In this document: positions 34,777-44,323 of the stretch, piece by piece
Numbering within the stretch: position 1 is the stretch's first letter
How the letters are laid out: the number at the start of each line of letters is the position of its first letter
Assembly: GCF_026000115.1 (NCBI RefSeq)
Contig: NZ_AP026867.1
Coordinates: 5,506,001 to 5,570,000, forward strand
DNA length: 64,000 nucleotides
Source of the DNA: Aureispira anguillae
GTDB taxonomy: Bacteria > Bacteroidota > Bacteroidia > Chitinophagales > Saprospiraceae
Direction: 5' to 3'
The notes under the pieces: model-generated
Databases searched by the model: none
Seen by the model: only the letters and a program-made list of their open reading frames with translations
What the model was told of the DNA's origin: nothing
Program-made: the position numbers and the translations under genes

Positions 34777-35166
34777 TTATTGACGATTCAGCTCTGTATT
34801 AAAACCCAATACACTTATTGTGATTTTATCACACTGATTGTCTGTTATTGGAAAATCCCCACTCATAGAATTAGAAGTCGTAGGAGAAGCCGCTGTAACG
34901 GAAAGCGTGTCATTAGCAACAACATATGTTTTGACACTAAAGGTATCATTGTTAACATAGCCTCCCAATACATCATCATTGGGGTCTACTAACGTCCCAT
35001 CTGATTTAAATTCAACGGTTCCTGTTCCTCCTGTTATCGTCCAAGTTCCAACAATATTTTGTGCTACAGCTGGAGGGGTACAAGTAGAGTTGTCCTGTGT
35101 ACAGGCTGTCATAAATAAAGCGATTGCAATAGTTAATAAAACCACTGTCTGTTTAAAAAAATTCAT
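34777..35166 (-). CDS. lipocalin-like lipoprotein
   Basis: The frame opens at 35229, but the ATG at 35166 gives a lipoprotein signal (MNFFKQTVVLLTIAIALFMTAC) and a protein of about 129 residues. After the cysteine it reads 'IVGTWTITGGTGTVEFKSDGTLVDPNDD', a pattern typical of small lipocalin-like lipoproteins (GxW motif followed by a strand-turn-strand). Function unknown; probably outer-membrane or periplasmic. Its 3' end is close to the serA terminator. Confidence 0.72.
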   Translation of the reverse strand: MNFFKQTVVLLTIAIALFMTACTQDNSTCTPPAVAQNIVGTWTITGGTGTVEFKSDGTLVDPNDDVLGGYVNNDTFSVKTYVVANDTLSVTAASPTTSNSMSGDFPITDNQCDKITISVLGFNTELNRQ

Positions 35167-35602
35167 GTATTTACTATTAATAGTTACAAAATATAATGCT
35201 AGGTTGATAGCCATTTGATTCTCATTCAATAAGCATAGATGCTATAAAACCCAAAATGGTTGTTTGGCTCTTTTTTTTTCTAAATTTGAGTACAGGACAA
35301 ACCTAGCTTGTTGGCTCCTGAGCACTTTGTTTTTAGTTTGTCCTCTAAGTTTCTAAATACAAAATAAACAATTAGCGAGTGGTTCAAAATTAAAATGTTA
35401 TAACTGCATCTTTTCTTCCGATCCATATTCACTGCACTTCATCCCATATTCGTACTTCTCTTCCTAGTATTAATTTATACTTAAACACTGAATAACAAAT
35501 ACTTAATCATTTTATTTATAACAAATAAGTAGTTTATTTAATTTATTTATATACTTTTGTGACATCTATAAAATAATTGATTACCAATTAAAATTTAAAA
35601 AA
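35167..35602. other. intergenic region between divergent lipoprotein genes
   Basis: 436 nt with a diverged copy of the dispersed repeat (35302-35317) and a TACTTTTG box (35552-35559) that may be the -7 element of the dockerin gene. No gene is seen. Confidence 0.45.
35302..35317 (+). repeat. dispersed repeat, copy 2 (diverged)
   Basis: CCTAGCTTGTTGGCTC differs at two positions from the copies at 30277 and 44198. Confidence 0.4.
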
Positions 35603-36367
35603 ATGAAAAAAACAAGGATGAAGATGGGGATAATAGCCCTTACCATGACTGCATTGACAATCTCTTGTAAAAAAGATGTTGTAAAAACCTATCCTAATCA
35701 GCTCACTCTAGAGAACTGGGAAGAATTTGTGGATGCTCCCAAAGAAGTTCTTGAACGTTTTGAAGCGCAAGAACAAAGTATAAAAACAGAACTAGATAAA
35801 GAACAAGCTATTGCTACTCCCAAAGCAATTTGTCCTGGGGGACCTATCTTTGGCAAAGTCCGTGCATGGAATGGTGGTTGGTCAAGTATTTCTGGGGTCA
35901 AGGTTACACAAGCCAACTGGACAGCCTATACCAATACTTTGGGTAACTATGCACTATGTAGCTCAACAACAGGTCCAGTTTGTATGAATTACAACACCAG
36001 TCAACTAAATGGTGTGTCTACATTAGACTTGGTTCACATTCAAAGACATATTCTAAATATTGCCCCATTTGATAATATTATTCCTGAGTCTGATGCTGCC
36101 AGACGTTATGTTGCTGCTGATGTAGACCACAATGGAGTTATTGATGGCAATGATATTACAGCCATCCAACAATTGATTTTGGGTATTACGATTACCCTTC
36201 CTGGCAATAATGTCACCTTTGTCCCTGAAGTAGACTTGGTACTTCCTATGGTTACAGATCCATGGGGGTTATCTTTTTTGCAAAACAATTGTAGAAACAA
36301 TGCTCCTTATCATATGGATCGTTACGCTGTAAAAATGGGCGATGTTTCTGGAAACTTTTCTTTCTAA
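35603..36367 (+). CDS. lipoprotein with carboxypeptidase-regulatory-like and dockerin type I domains
   Basis: The N-terminus (MKKTRMKMGIIALTMTALTISC) is a lipoprotein signal with Cys at about residue 22. Residues ~75-125 read as a carboxypeptidase-regulatory-like fold (GPIFGKVRAWNGG...GVKVTQ...GNYAL). Residues ~135-200 contain the dockerin pair: 'VSTLDLVHIQRHILNI' and 'AADVDHNGVIDGNDITAIQQLILGI', each with a calcium-binding loop followed by a helix. Dockerins usually bind cohesins, but no cohesin is in the window, and this Bacteroidota version often occurs on cell-surface proteins without one. The protein ends 'KMGDVSGNFSF', a typical tail of the family. Confidence 0.82.
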   Translation: MKKTRMKMGIIALTMTALTISCKKDVVKTYPNQLTLENWEEFVDAPKEVLERFEAQEQSIKTELDKEQAIATPKAICPGGPIFGKVRAWNGGWSSISGVKVTQANWTAYTNTLGNYALCSSTTGPVCMNYNTSQLNGVSTLDLVHIQRHILNIAPFDNIIPESDAARRYVAADVDHNGVIDGNDITAIQQLILGITITLPGNNVTFVPEVDLVLPMVTDPWGLSFLQNNCRNNAPYHMDRYAVKMGDVSGNFSF

Positions 36368-36374
36368 GGCCTCT

Positions 36375-36413
36375 AAAAAAATTGCCTGTCGTCCATTAGA
36401 ACGACAGGCAATT
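36375..36413. terminator. bidirectional terminator between dockerin gene and metH
   Basis: Stem 36380-36392 with 36401-36413 (13 bp). The A6 run at 36375-36380 gives a T-run on the minus strand, so it best serves metH. Confidence 0.85.
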
Positions 36414-36434
36414 GCTGTTTATTTATGGCTGGTG

Positions 36435-39400
36435 CTAAATATCATAATTTAGTACAGGCATCAACCAACGTTCAGCCTCTTCTCTATGCATCCCCTTTCG
36501 TTGAGCATAAGCCTCGACTTGATCTTTTTCAATATTCCCCAAGCCAAAGTACTTAGACTCTGGATGAGAAAAATACCACCCACTGACAGAAGCAGCAGGG
36601 TACATCGCACAACTTTCTGTTAACTGAATCCCTGTTTGTGCCTCTACATCTAGCAATTGAAATAAGGTTCGTTTTTCGGTGTGTTCTGGGCAAGCAGGAT
36701 AACCTGGCGCAGGACGAATTCCCTGATAACGTTCTTTGATTAGCTCCTCATTATTCAAAGATTCAGCTTGATCATAGCCCCAATGTATTTTTCGAACCTG
36801 TTCGTGCATGTATTCGGCAAAAGCCTCTGCCAAACGATCCGCTAACGCCTTGGTCATAATTGCGTTGTAGTCGTCCAAATCTGCTTCAAATTTTTTGACC
36901 CATTGCTCAATATTTCCACCAGCAGTAACGGCAAAACCACCAATATAATCCTTCACACCACTCTCTTTAGGTGCTATAAAATCTGTCAAGCAATAGTTAG
37001 CCTGCCCTGGTGCTTTTTGACGTTGCTGGCGCAGATTTCTCAAGGTATAAGCCAAGGTAGAACGAGTCTCATCCGTATATACCTCTATATCATCATCGTT
37101 GACGCTATTGGCAGGAAAGAAACCAATCACAGCAGTTGCCGTCAACCATTTTTCATTGACAATTCGTTCCAACAATACTTGGGCATCATCAAATAACTTT
37201 TGCGCCTCTACCCCTACAATTTCATCCTTTAAGATTTCAGGGTACTTACCTCTCAATTGCCAACTTGTAAAAAAGGGCGTCCAGTCTATATACTTACGTA
37301 ATGTATTAAGGTCAAAATCTTTAAATAATTTTGTTCCTGTAAAAAGGGGAACAGGCGGTGTATAATTAGCCCAATCCAATTGAAGTTTGTTTTCTCTAGC
37401 CTTTCTATACGTTAAATACTTTTTAGCAGATTTACGATTGCCTCGACGAACCCGAACTTCTTCGAATTCATTACGAATAGCCTCCACATAAGCTTCTTGT
37501 TCTTCCTTGTTTTTATTCAACAAAGAACTAGCTACTGTAACCGAACGAGAAGCATCTAAAACATGAACCGCTATGTTATTTTTATACTGAGGTTCAATTT
37601 TCACTGCTGTATGCGTCTTAGAGGTAGTTGCACCTCCAATCATCAACGGAATATCAAAACCTTGGCGTTCCATCTCTTTGGCAACATAGACCATTTCGTC
37701 CAAAGAAGGCGTAATCAAGCCACTCAGCCCAATAATGTCAACTTGTTCTTTTTTCGCTGCTTTTAGAATCGCATCGCAAGAAACCATAACTCCTAAGTCA
37801 ACAATTTCATAATTATTACAAGCCAATACAATGCCTACAATATTTTTACCAATATCGTGCACATCCCCTTTGACCGTAGCCATCAAAATTTTTCCTTTAG
37901 AAGCTCCCCCCGAATCTTTCTTCTCCTCCTCAATATAAGGCGTTAAATAAGCAACGGCCTGTTTCATTACCCGAGCAGATTTTACTACCTGTGGCAAAAA
38001 CATTTTACCAGCACCAAACAAATCTCCTACCACATCCATCCCTGCCATGAGTGGCTCCTCTATCACTCGAAGAGGGCTTACATATTTGGCATGTGCAGCT
38101 TTAGTATCTTCTACAATATACTCTGTAATTCCTTTAACTAGAGAGTGTGCTAAACGTTCCTCTACGGTTCCTTCTCTCCAAGACAAATCTACCACTCGCT
38201 TTTTACCTTGCCCCTTTACCTTCTCCGCATATTCCATTAATTTGTCTGTTGCTTCTGGATTTCTATTGAACAATAAATCCTCTACTAAGACCAATAACTC
38301 TTTAGGAATATCTTCATAAATTTCCATCATTCCAGCATTCACAATCCCCATATCCATCCCTGCCTTAACAGCATGGTACAAAAACACAGAGTGAATAGCC
38401 TCTCGAATGACATTATTGCCACGGAAAGAAAAAGAGATGTTACTAACCCCACCACTAATTTTCACATTCGGCATCAAGCGTTTGATCTCTCTACAGGCAT
38501 CAATAAAATAAATACCATAGTTGGCATGTTCTTCTATCCCTGTTCCTATGGCAAAAATATTAGGATCAAAAATAATATCTTGAGGGCGTACTCCCACTTG
38601 TTCCGTTAGAATTTTATACGCACGGTGACAGATTTCTACTTTTCGATCAGTTGTGTCAGCCTGCCCCTCTGTATCAAAGGCCATCACAATCATTGCAGCA
38701 CCGTAGCGCTTGCATAATTTGGCATGTTTAATAAATGCCTCTTCCCCCTCTTTTAGAGAAATAGAATTAACAATAGATTTTCCTTGTACACATTTTAATC
38801 CAGCCTCTATGACCTCCCATTTGGAAGAATCAATCATAATAGGCAACTTAGAAATATCTGGTTCCGCAGCAATCAAATTCAAGAAAGTAACCATTGCTTC
38901 CTTAGAATCCAAAAGCCCTTCATCCATATTTACATCAATCACCTGTGCACCACCCTCTACCTGTTGACGAGCAACAGAAAGTGCCTCTTCATAATTGCCA
39001 TTCTTAATCAGACGAGCAAATTTTCGAGAACCAGTAACATTGGTACGCTCTCCTACATTGATAAAGTTCAAGTTTTCTCGAACAATCAAAGGTTCTAAAC
39101 CACTGTACTGGGTATAAATAGAAGGTTGATTTTTTTTGCGAGTGGGCAAGCCTTGAACAGCCTCTGCCATACACTGAATGTGCTCTGGAGATGTTCCACA
39201 ACAACCACCTATAATATTAACAAAACCACTTGATGCAAATTCCTTAACATAGCCACTCATTTCTTCCCCATCTTGGTCATATTCCCCAAACTCGTTGGGC
39301 AAACCAGCATTGGGATAAGCACTAATATAACAATCTGCAATACCAGCCAAAGCCTCTATATGGGGGCGCATTTCGGTTGCACCCAATGCACAATTGAGCC

Positions 39401-40154
39401 CCACACTAAACAAATTAGCATGACTGACCGAAATCCAAAATGCTTCGACAGTTTGTCCAGAAAGAGTTCGACCACTAGCATCAGTAATTGTTCCCGAAAC
39501 CATAACAGGGTACGCAATCCCTACTTCTTCGCAATATTGATCAATTGCAAATAAAGCGGCCTTACAATTTAAGGTATCAAATATTGTTTCTACCAAAAAC
39601 AAATCACAACCTCCATCGGCAAGTCCACGTACCTGTTCATAATAAGCCCCTACTAAATCGTCAAACGTAACTGCTCTATACCCTGGGTCGTTCACATCCG
39701 GAGACATAGAAGCCGTTTTGCTCGTAGGACCAATTGCCCCTGCAACAAATCGAGGTTTTTCAGGATTCAATTGGTTAAAATAAGCCGTTGCACGTTTGGC
39801 ACATTGAGCCGAGGCAACATTGATTTCATAAGCTATATCCGCCAAGTCATAATCTTCTTGCGAAATAGCATTGGCATTAAAGGTGTTTGTTTCAATAATA
39901 TCAGCACCTGCTTTCAAATAAGCCTTGTGAATATTTTCAATTACATCAGGTCTTGTAATGGATAGCAGATCGTTGTTCCCTTTTAAATCTTGATGAAAAT
40001 CTTCAAATCGCTCACCTCGATAGTCTTTTTCCGTCAAGTTGTATTCTTGAATCATAGTTCCCATTGCCCCGTCAATAACCATTATGCGCTGTTGTACTAT
40101 TTTGTTTAAACGCTCAAGGGTAGTAACAGAAGAAACTGTTGTTGTATTTGTCAT
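36435..40154 (-). CDS. metH: cobalamin-dependent methionine synthase
   Basis: MetH methylates homocysteine to methionine using methyltetrahydrofolate and cobalamin. All four modules are present in the 1239 residues: homocysteine-binding (about 1-335, with zinc cysteines in VGLNCALG and [10 protein letters not shown]), pterin-binding (about 355-620, '[17 protein letters not shown]'), cobalamin cap and binding (about 650-890, with the lower-ligand motif [11 protein letters not shown] and [11 protein letters not shown]), and the AdoMet activation domain (about 920-1239, [16 protein letters not shown]). It is a single gene with its own promoter (40311-40341) and a shared terminator. No B12 riboswitch consensus is seen in the leader. 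Confidence 0.97.
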   Translation of the reverse strand: MTNTTTVSSVTTLERLNKIVQQRIMVIDGAMGTMIQEYNLTEKDYRGERFEDFHQDLKGNNDLLSITRPDVIENIHKAYLKAGADIIETNTFNANAISQEDYDLADIAYEINVASAQCAKRATAYFNQLNPEKPRFVAGAIGPTSKTASMSPDVNDPGYRAVTFDDLVGAYYEQVRGLADGGCDLFLVETIFDTLNCKAALFAIDQYCEEVGIAYPVMVSGTITDASGRTLSGQTVEAFWISVSHANLFSVGLNCALGATEMRPHIEALAGIADCYISAYPNAGLPNEFGEYDQDGEEMSGYVKEFASSGFVNIIGGCCGTSPEHIQCMAEAVQGLPTRKKNQPSIYTQYSGLEPLIVRENLNFINVGERTNVTGSRKFARLIKNGNYEEALSVARQQVEGGAQVIDVNMDEGLLDSKEAMVTFLNLIAAEPDISKLPIMIDSSKWEVIEAGLKCVQGKSIVNSISLKEGEEAFIKHAKLCKRYGAAMIVMAFDTEGQADTTDRKVEICHRAYKILTEQVGVRPQDIIFDPNIFAIGTGIEEHANYGIYFIDACREIKRLMPNVKISGGVSNISFSFRGNNVIREAIHSVFLYHAVKAGMDMGIVNAGMMEIYEDIPKELLVLVEDLLFNRNPEATDKLMEYAEKVKGQGKKRVVDLSWREGTVEERLAHSLVKGITEYIVEDTKAAHAKYVSPLRVIEEPLMAGMDVVGDLFGAGKMFLPQVVKSARVMKQAVAYLTPYIEEEKKDSGGASKGKILMATVKGDVHDIGKNIVGIVLACNNYEIVDLGVMVSCDAILKAAKKEQVDIIGLSGLITPSLDEMVYVAKEMERQGFDIPLMIGGATTSKTHTAVKIEPQYKNNIAVHVLDASRSVTVASSLLNKNKEEQEAYVEAIRNEFEEVRVRRGNRKSAKKYLTYRKARENKLQLDWANYTPPVPLFTGTKLFKDFDLNTLRKYIDWTPFFTSWQLRGKYPEILKDEIVGVEAQKLFDDAQVLLERIVNEKWLTATAVIGFFPANSVNDDDIEVYTDETRSTLAYTLRNLRQQRQKAPGQANYCLTDFIAPKESGVKDYIGGFAVTAGGNIEQWVKKFEADLDDYNAIMTKALADRLAEAFAEYMHEQVRKIHWGYDQAESLNNEELIKERYQGIRPAPGYPACPEHTEKRTLFQLLDVEAQTGIQLTESCAMYPAASVSGWYFSHPESKYFGLGNIEKDQVEAYAQRKGMHREEAERWLMPVLNYDI

Positions 40155-40310
40155 TCAATCTACGTTTTAAAATATATTCAGTAGAATAATTGATCGATAC
40201 TTACTCTACTAAAAAATTGGTTTCCAAGTGAAATTTCGGTTTTCGTTCTTCCTAGTACAAAAAAAGAAACTCAAAATAAAACATGCTCATGAGATTTCAT
40301 CTTGGACAAG

Positions 40311-40341
40311 CAAAGGTAGGCAAAAGCAAGCAAAGTATCAA
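40311..40341 (-). promoter_or_regulatory. metH promoter, Bacteroidota type
   Basis: On the minus strand TTG (40339-40341), 20-nt spacer and TACCTTTG (40311-40318) match the phylum consensus. The leader before the ATG is about 150 nt. Confidence 0.65.
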
Positions 40342-40406
40342 TTCTCTATTGCTTCTCGCATTAATTTATTGTAACTTTTTACAAAAATTACTTTATTCTA
40401 ATAGAA

Positions 40407-40572
40407 TTAATACTCCGCTGATTAGTTCCCTACGGTCATGAGATAGTTTTTTAGTTTTAACAAAAAACATAAAAACCATCTTATATCAATTTGATAATCA
40501 GTGTTTTAATACTCTGACCCACAAAAAGCTATTTTGCTGATTATCAATTTAATACGATTTTCTAGCGGAGTA
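40407..40572. repeat. nested inverted repeats with dispersed TTAATACTCCG element
   Basis: TACTCCGCT (40411-40419) is the complement of AGCGGAGTA (40564-40572). Inside, TTGATAATCAG (about 40491-40501) pairs with CTGATTATCAA (about 40537-40547). The 17-mer at 40407-40423 differs by one base from 28536-28552. Confidence 0.45.
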
Positions 40573-40605
40573 ATGAGAATAACTCATTTAGGTTAATGAA
40601 AAATT

Positions 40606-41811
40606 ATGAAGTCAATATATTCCACCAAAAGCAACCTGTATCTATGTCTGATCCAACTTTTTATCGTTCTCCCAATCCAAGCCCAAACTCATTCTGCTGT
40701 TAATGCAACAACAATTTTAGGGATACCAACAATTTACCTTTTTTTTATATTGGGAGTTTTCCACCTGCCTTTTGTTCTGATTTCTTTTTTTTATGCTGTT
40801 AATAGCAGTTCTTATTCTGAAGAACAACAACGAGAATATAAGATAGGTTTAGGAGTTCTATTGATTATTAACAGCTTTATATTTAGTTACCCCCTTTATC
40901 AAAATTGCTATATTTATCCTAGTTTAATTCTTTTTGCTATCCCTTTATTTTACTTTTTAATTGGATTTTTCCAATGGAAACGCCCCTTTATTAATTGGAT
41001 ATTGTCCATTTTATACGTTTTTACGCTTATCTTATTTGCCTTGGGAGGCAATAAAAATAGTCAAGGTTATGGACCTAAAGATGGACTTTATACCACCTAT
41101 TACAATACGCCTCAAAAGCAAATCCAGTCCAGTCAATATTACAGCTTTGGTTTTCTTCACGGTTCCTCTAAACAGTTCTATGAAAATGGGCAATTAAAAA
41201 GTAGCTGTAGTTATAATATGGATACCTTGGAGGGGATTGCCCAAGAATATTACCCCAATGGACAATTAAAAAACAATGGTACTTACCATCACAATAAGGT
41301 AAGTGGTCTTTATCAATCTTACCATTCTAATGGGCAATTAGCATCCGAACAAAACTTTATAGCAGGTGTGCTTAACGACACCCAAAAAACATTCTACAAG
41401 AACAGCCAGTTGAAGAGTTTGCACTATTATGAAAAAGGCAAAAAAATAGGTTCATGCAAAACGTATCATCCCAATGGGCAATTAAAAAGTAGTTGTACTT
41501 TTAATAAAGACGAGCAAGGCCTTTATCAATCTTATCATCCCAACGGACAATTAAAAGAGACGGGACAGCTCAATAAAGAAAGAAAAGATGGCTTGTGGAA
41601 TACGTATTACCCCAATGGAAACCTAAGTAGTTCGGGGTATTATCTAGTTAGCGATTATAACAAAGCTATCAAGCAGGGTTTATGGAAAACCTATTATCCC
41701 AATGGACAGTTAAAAACATCTGGAGAATATCAAAAAGGGATTCGCAAAGGAAAGTGGGTTAAATTTTTTGATACTGGGGAGCAAAGTGATCAATACGATT
41801 ATGGCATATAA
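40606..41811 (+). CDS. membrane protein with MORN-variant repeats
   Basis: Residues 1-150 contain four or five hydrophobic helices (IYLFFILGVFHLPFVLISFFYAV, LLIINSFIFSYPLY, LFAIPLFYFLIGFFQW, ILSILYVFTLILFALGG). From about 165 to the end are roughly ten copies of the MORN_2 unit (Y-x-x-NGQLK ... YxxGxKxGLW), for example 'YYPNGQLKNNGTYHHNKVSGLY'. MORN_2 repeats are known from YwqK-type proteins, sometimes called antitoxins, but function here is unknown. The soluble part probably lies on one side of the inner membrane. Its stop is 1 nt from the stop of the converging barrel gene. Confidence 0.8.
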   Translation: MKSIYSTKSNLYLCLIQLFIVLPIQAQTHSAVNATTILGIPTIYLFFILGVFHLPFVLISFFYAVNSSSYSEEQQREYKIGLGVLLIINSFIFSYPLYQNCYIYPSLILFAIPLFYFLIGFFQWKRPFINWILSILYVFTLILFALGGNKNSQGYGPKDGLYTTYYNTPQKQIQSSQYYSFGFLHGSSKQFYENGQLKSSCSYNMDTLEGIAQEYYPNGQLKNNGTYHHNKVSGLYQSYHSNGQLASEQNFIAGVLNDTQKTFYKNSQLKSLHYYEKGKKIGSCKTYHPNGQLKSSCTFNKDEQGLYQSYHPNGQLKETGQLNKERKDGLWNTYYPNGNLSSSGYYLVSDYNKAIKQGLWKTYYPNGQLKTSGEYQKGIRKGKWVKFFDTGEQSDQYDYGI

Positions 41812-41812
41812 A

Positions 41813-43558
41813 TTATAACACATAACGCAGTCCTAAATACCCTCCCATGTTCATTAAGTTGGTATACTCTGTTGTTGTTCCTAGTGAATTTTGATTTAGA
41901 ATAGAAGATACTCCTATATTAGCGGACAAACCATAATCAATTACAAATCGATTGATTCGGTGCGTATTACCAATAGCTAACCCTAAACTATGGTTTATTT
42001 TATTGTAAGAGCTACCTAACTCAGCAGCAACGCCATTCAGTACTTCTTCTCCTTTGCTAAGATAACCAAAACCATACCCCACTCGTGCATACATAGAGGA
42101 AGGAATCATTCCAAAATCATTATAGTGAAACAACGTACGTTGATAACCAATCGTAAAATCAAAATAAGTTAATTTTATCTCTTTATGATAATAGCGTCCT
42201 TCGCTAGTATATCCACCAAAATATTGCTGATTGCTCGAAAACGGATAAGCACCAATAATAACGGCGTCATTAGCTGTTAAATGGCAAGCTAGTACAACAC
42301 CAACACTAAGCGCCGTTCGCACCTTAGTCTTTAACATACTTGTAGTCTCCATTGCTCGGTTGGTTGCACTTCCCAACAACAACGAAGTCCCAATTTTTGT
42401 ATTCATCCCCGTTTCAAAACGCAATGTATGTCTCTTAGAAGGAGTAAGCGATTGAATTTGAAAACTGCTCAACTCATAAATTCCAGAATCAGCAATCATT
42501 GGCTTAACTACAATGGGATTTATTTCATGATTTGGTACCTTTTGAAAGATCAACTCCTTTGAAGAAGGCATCAATGAATGAATAGACGGAGTTGTTGTTA
42601 TTACATTCGCCCCTTGTAAATGTTGAGTAGTATTATTTGTATTAGGCAATGTTACAGGAATAAATCCAGTAGAAACAGGGGTATTATTATTAGATTGCCA
42701 ACTTGGCTGTTGGAGTAGAGCATCATCTGATTTGCGTTTGTCTATAGCTAATGTTGTATTGACAACTTGATTTGCTCCTTGTCCTTCCTCTTCGTTTACA
42801 GCAATAGGTTTCAATCCTGTTATTGTTTCTCCTATAGTACTTGTAGGCTTCCTTTTAGTTACAATTTGAGGTGCTTTGTTGGCTCTTAAGGTCTGTTTAG
42901 TAGTAGACTCCTGTTGATTCCATGGAGTTTGCTTTGATGATAGATTAACCTTTGATCCAGCGATTGGAGTCTCTTTATCCTGTTCTGCTTCCTCTATAGA
43001 ATTAGAATAGGTGGAGCTCCCTTCAGAATTTGCAGGAGTAGTTTTTACATATTCAACGGTAGTTGAAGGCTCCGATTGGTAAGCAATTGGGTTTATCAAC
43101 TCCTCCCCTATACCACAACCTCTCAGCCATAAAACAACCAAAATAGCAATGCCCAATTGTGCACTTTTTTCCCGCCAATAGCCCTTTCTTGTTCTACGAT
43201 TAAGAACTTTGTGAATACGCTGCCAAACCGCATCAATTTCCAACTGATCCTCTACATTTTCCCATATATGCTTAGGCACATCTTTAGTGTAACTCCCTTC
43301 AAAACTACTTTTGATCTTGTTTAGAGAAGATTTTTGTTCCAACTGGCTAGCAACCCCTTCCCACAAAGAATCTGGCAAATCTTCATCATCAAACCCCGTC
43401 TCAAAAGACGTTTTTATTTTTTCAGCACTTTCTACTGGCAATGAACCTTTAGCAAGTTCATTCGCTATGTTATCCCAAATAAACTCAGGAACCTGATCAT
43501 CAGGGGTTTGTTTTTCAAAACTCTCCCCAATTTTATTATTGGTTGGGTGCCTATCCAT
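41813..43558 (-). CDS. putative trans-envelope anti-sigma protein with outer-membrane barrel (module A)
   Basis: Reading along the 581 residues: a cytoplasmic part with three copies of a unit '[I]xxSFE ... (V/L)PxxxW' (Trp28, Trp66, Trp99; spacing about 38 and 33), a basic segment, one transmembrane helix (about 134-147, LGIAILVVLWLRGCG), a long Ser/Thr/Asn-rich linker (about 150-370) and an outer-membrane-barrel-like C-terminus (about 375-581: RFETGMNTKIGTSLLLG, YFDFTIGYQRTLF, MYARVGYGFGYL, ending YLGLRYVL). The start overlaps the end of the ECF sigma gene by 8 nt (ATGGATAG), so the pair is translationally coupled. By analogy with Bacteroidota proteins of the same layout it should hold the sigma factor until the barrel senses something at the surface; this is inference. 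A paralogue lies at 45224-47320. Confidence 0.7.
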   Translation of the reverse strand: MDRHPTNNKIGESFEKQTPDDQVPEFIWDNIANELAKGSLPVESAEKIKTSFETGFDDEDLPDSLWEGVASQLEQKSSLNKIKSSFEGSYTKDVPKHIWENVEDQLEIDAVWQRIHKVLNRRTRKGYWREKSAQLGIAILVVLWLRGCGIGEELINPIAYQSEPSTTVEYVKTTPANSEGSSTYSNSIEEAEQDKETPIAGSKVNLSSKQTPWNQQESTTKQTLRANKAPQIVTKRKPTSTIGETITGLKPIAVNEEEGQGANQVVNTTLAIDKRKSDDALLQQPSWQSNNNTPVSTGFIPVTLPNTNNTTQHLQGANVITTTPSIHSLMPSSKELIFQKVPNHEINPIVVKPMIADSGIYELSSFQIQSLTPSKRHTLRFETGMNTKIGTSLLLGSATNRAMETTSMLKTKVRTALSVGVVLACHLTANDAVIIGAYPFSSNQQYFGGYTSEGRYYHKEIKLTYFDFTIGYQRTLFHYNDFGMIPSSMYARVGYGFGYLSKGEEVLNGVAAELGSSYNKINHSLGLAIGNTHRINRFVIDYGLSANIGVSSILNQNSLGTTTEYTNLMNMGGYLGLRYVL

Positions 43559-44093
43559 GGAGTGTTTTTATTGAAGTTTGCAACATTTTTTTTGCTCTAC
43601 TAAATTGAGATTTTGAAGTTCCCTCCGTTATTCCCAACAAAGCAGCAATTTCCTTATGTTTATATCCCTCTATAGCATATAATTTTAAAACTTCTCTTGC
43701 CTTTTGAGGTAAAGAATTAACCAATTTTATAATATCATTAGCCTCTAATTCGCCTACAATACTATCAATAGAAGCATCCACCTCGCCACTTTCAGACATA
43801 GGAATCACGACTTGAATATCTCGTTGTTTTTTATTGTAAGCATTGATTGCAGTATGAACAACAGTACGTCGAATCCAGCCTCTTAATGAGCCCTCAAATC
43901 TAAATCGATGAATATTCTTAAATACCTTAATAAAACTTTCCTGTAATATATCTGATGCGTCTGCTTTATTTTCGGCATACATCATACAAACCTTATACAT
44001 ATCAGCAGCATACTTACGATAAAGCAGCTCTTGATACTGCCTTTCATCGGCAGCACAACGTTCTACTAGTTCTCTTTCTGAAAGTCCTTCCAC
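43551..44093 (-). CDS. ECF-family RNA polymerase sigma factor (module A)
   Basis: 180 residues with region 2 (about 8-78: YAENKADASDILQESFIKVFKNIHRFRFEGSLRGWIRRT) and region 4 (about 115-175: LPQKAREVLKLYAIEGYKHKEIAALLGITEGTSKSQFSRAKKML, a helix-turn-helix). A small domain that other ECF groups add is absent. It overlaps the anti-sigma-barrel gene by 8 nt. Its close paralogue at 47313 has the same layout. The genes it controls are not known; autoregulation is common in this family. No canonical -7 box is seen in front of it. Confidence 0.9.
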   Translation of the reverse strand: MEGLSERELVERCAADERQYQELLYRKYAADMYKVCMMYAENKADASDILQESFIKVFKNIHRFRFEGSLRGWIRRTVVHTAINAYNKKQRDIQVVIPMSESGEVDASIDSIVGELEANDIIKLVNSLPQKAREVLKLYAIEGYKHKEIAALLGITEGTSKSQFSRAKKMLQTSIKTLHG

Positions 44094-44323
44094 TGTTAAG
44101 AAATTTTATAAATAGGTTTGTTTGTTATGTTTTTATACTAATGTATTATTATTCATTACTTCGTTGAAAACCCGAACAGAGCTTGCGACCTCACGAACCC
44201 AGCTTGCTGGCTCACGAGGTACGAGTAACAAACAGAGTGAGTAACAAGGCTCACGTAGTAACCACGCAGTAGCAGCAAAGCTAATCGTATTCGATTATTA
44301 CATGAGTGCTACGCAGTTGATTA
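44094..44323. repeat. intergenic region with dispersed repeat, copy 3
   Basis: 230 nt between the module A sigma gene and the lipoprotein gene. CCCAGCTTGCTGGCTCA (44198-44214) equals 30277-30293. Around it are further short repeats (TCACGA at 44191-44196 and 44212-44217; GAGTAACAA twice, near 44223 and 44240). Confidence 0.5.

Larger units (their letters stand above)
40155..40605. other. divergent intergenic region with nested inverted repeats
   Basis: 451 nt between metH and the MORN-repeat gene. It holds the metH promoter and nested inverted repeats (40411-40572). No gene is seen. Confidence 0.5.

Noticed and set aside
35603-36367. Cellulosome component
   Set aside because: Only a dockerin is present; no cohesin, scaffoldin or glycoside hydrolase in the window.
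40155-40330. Possible B12 or SAM riboswitch before metH
   Set aside because: No B12-box or SAM-box consensus found; only a standard promoter is visible.
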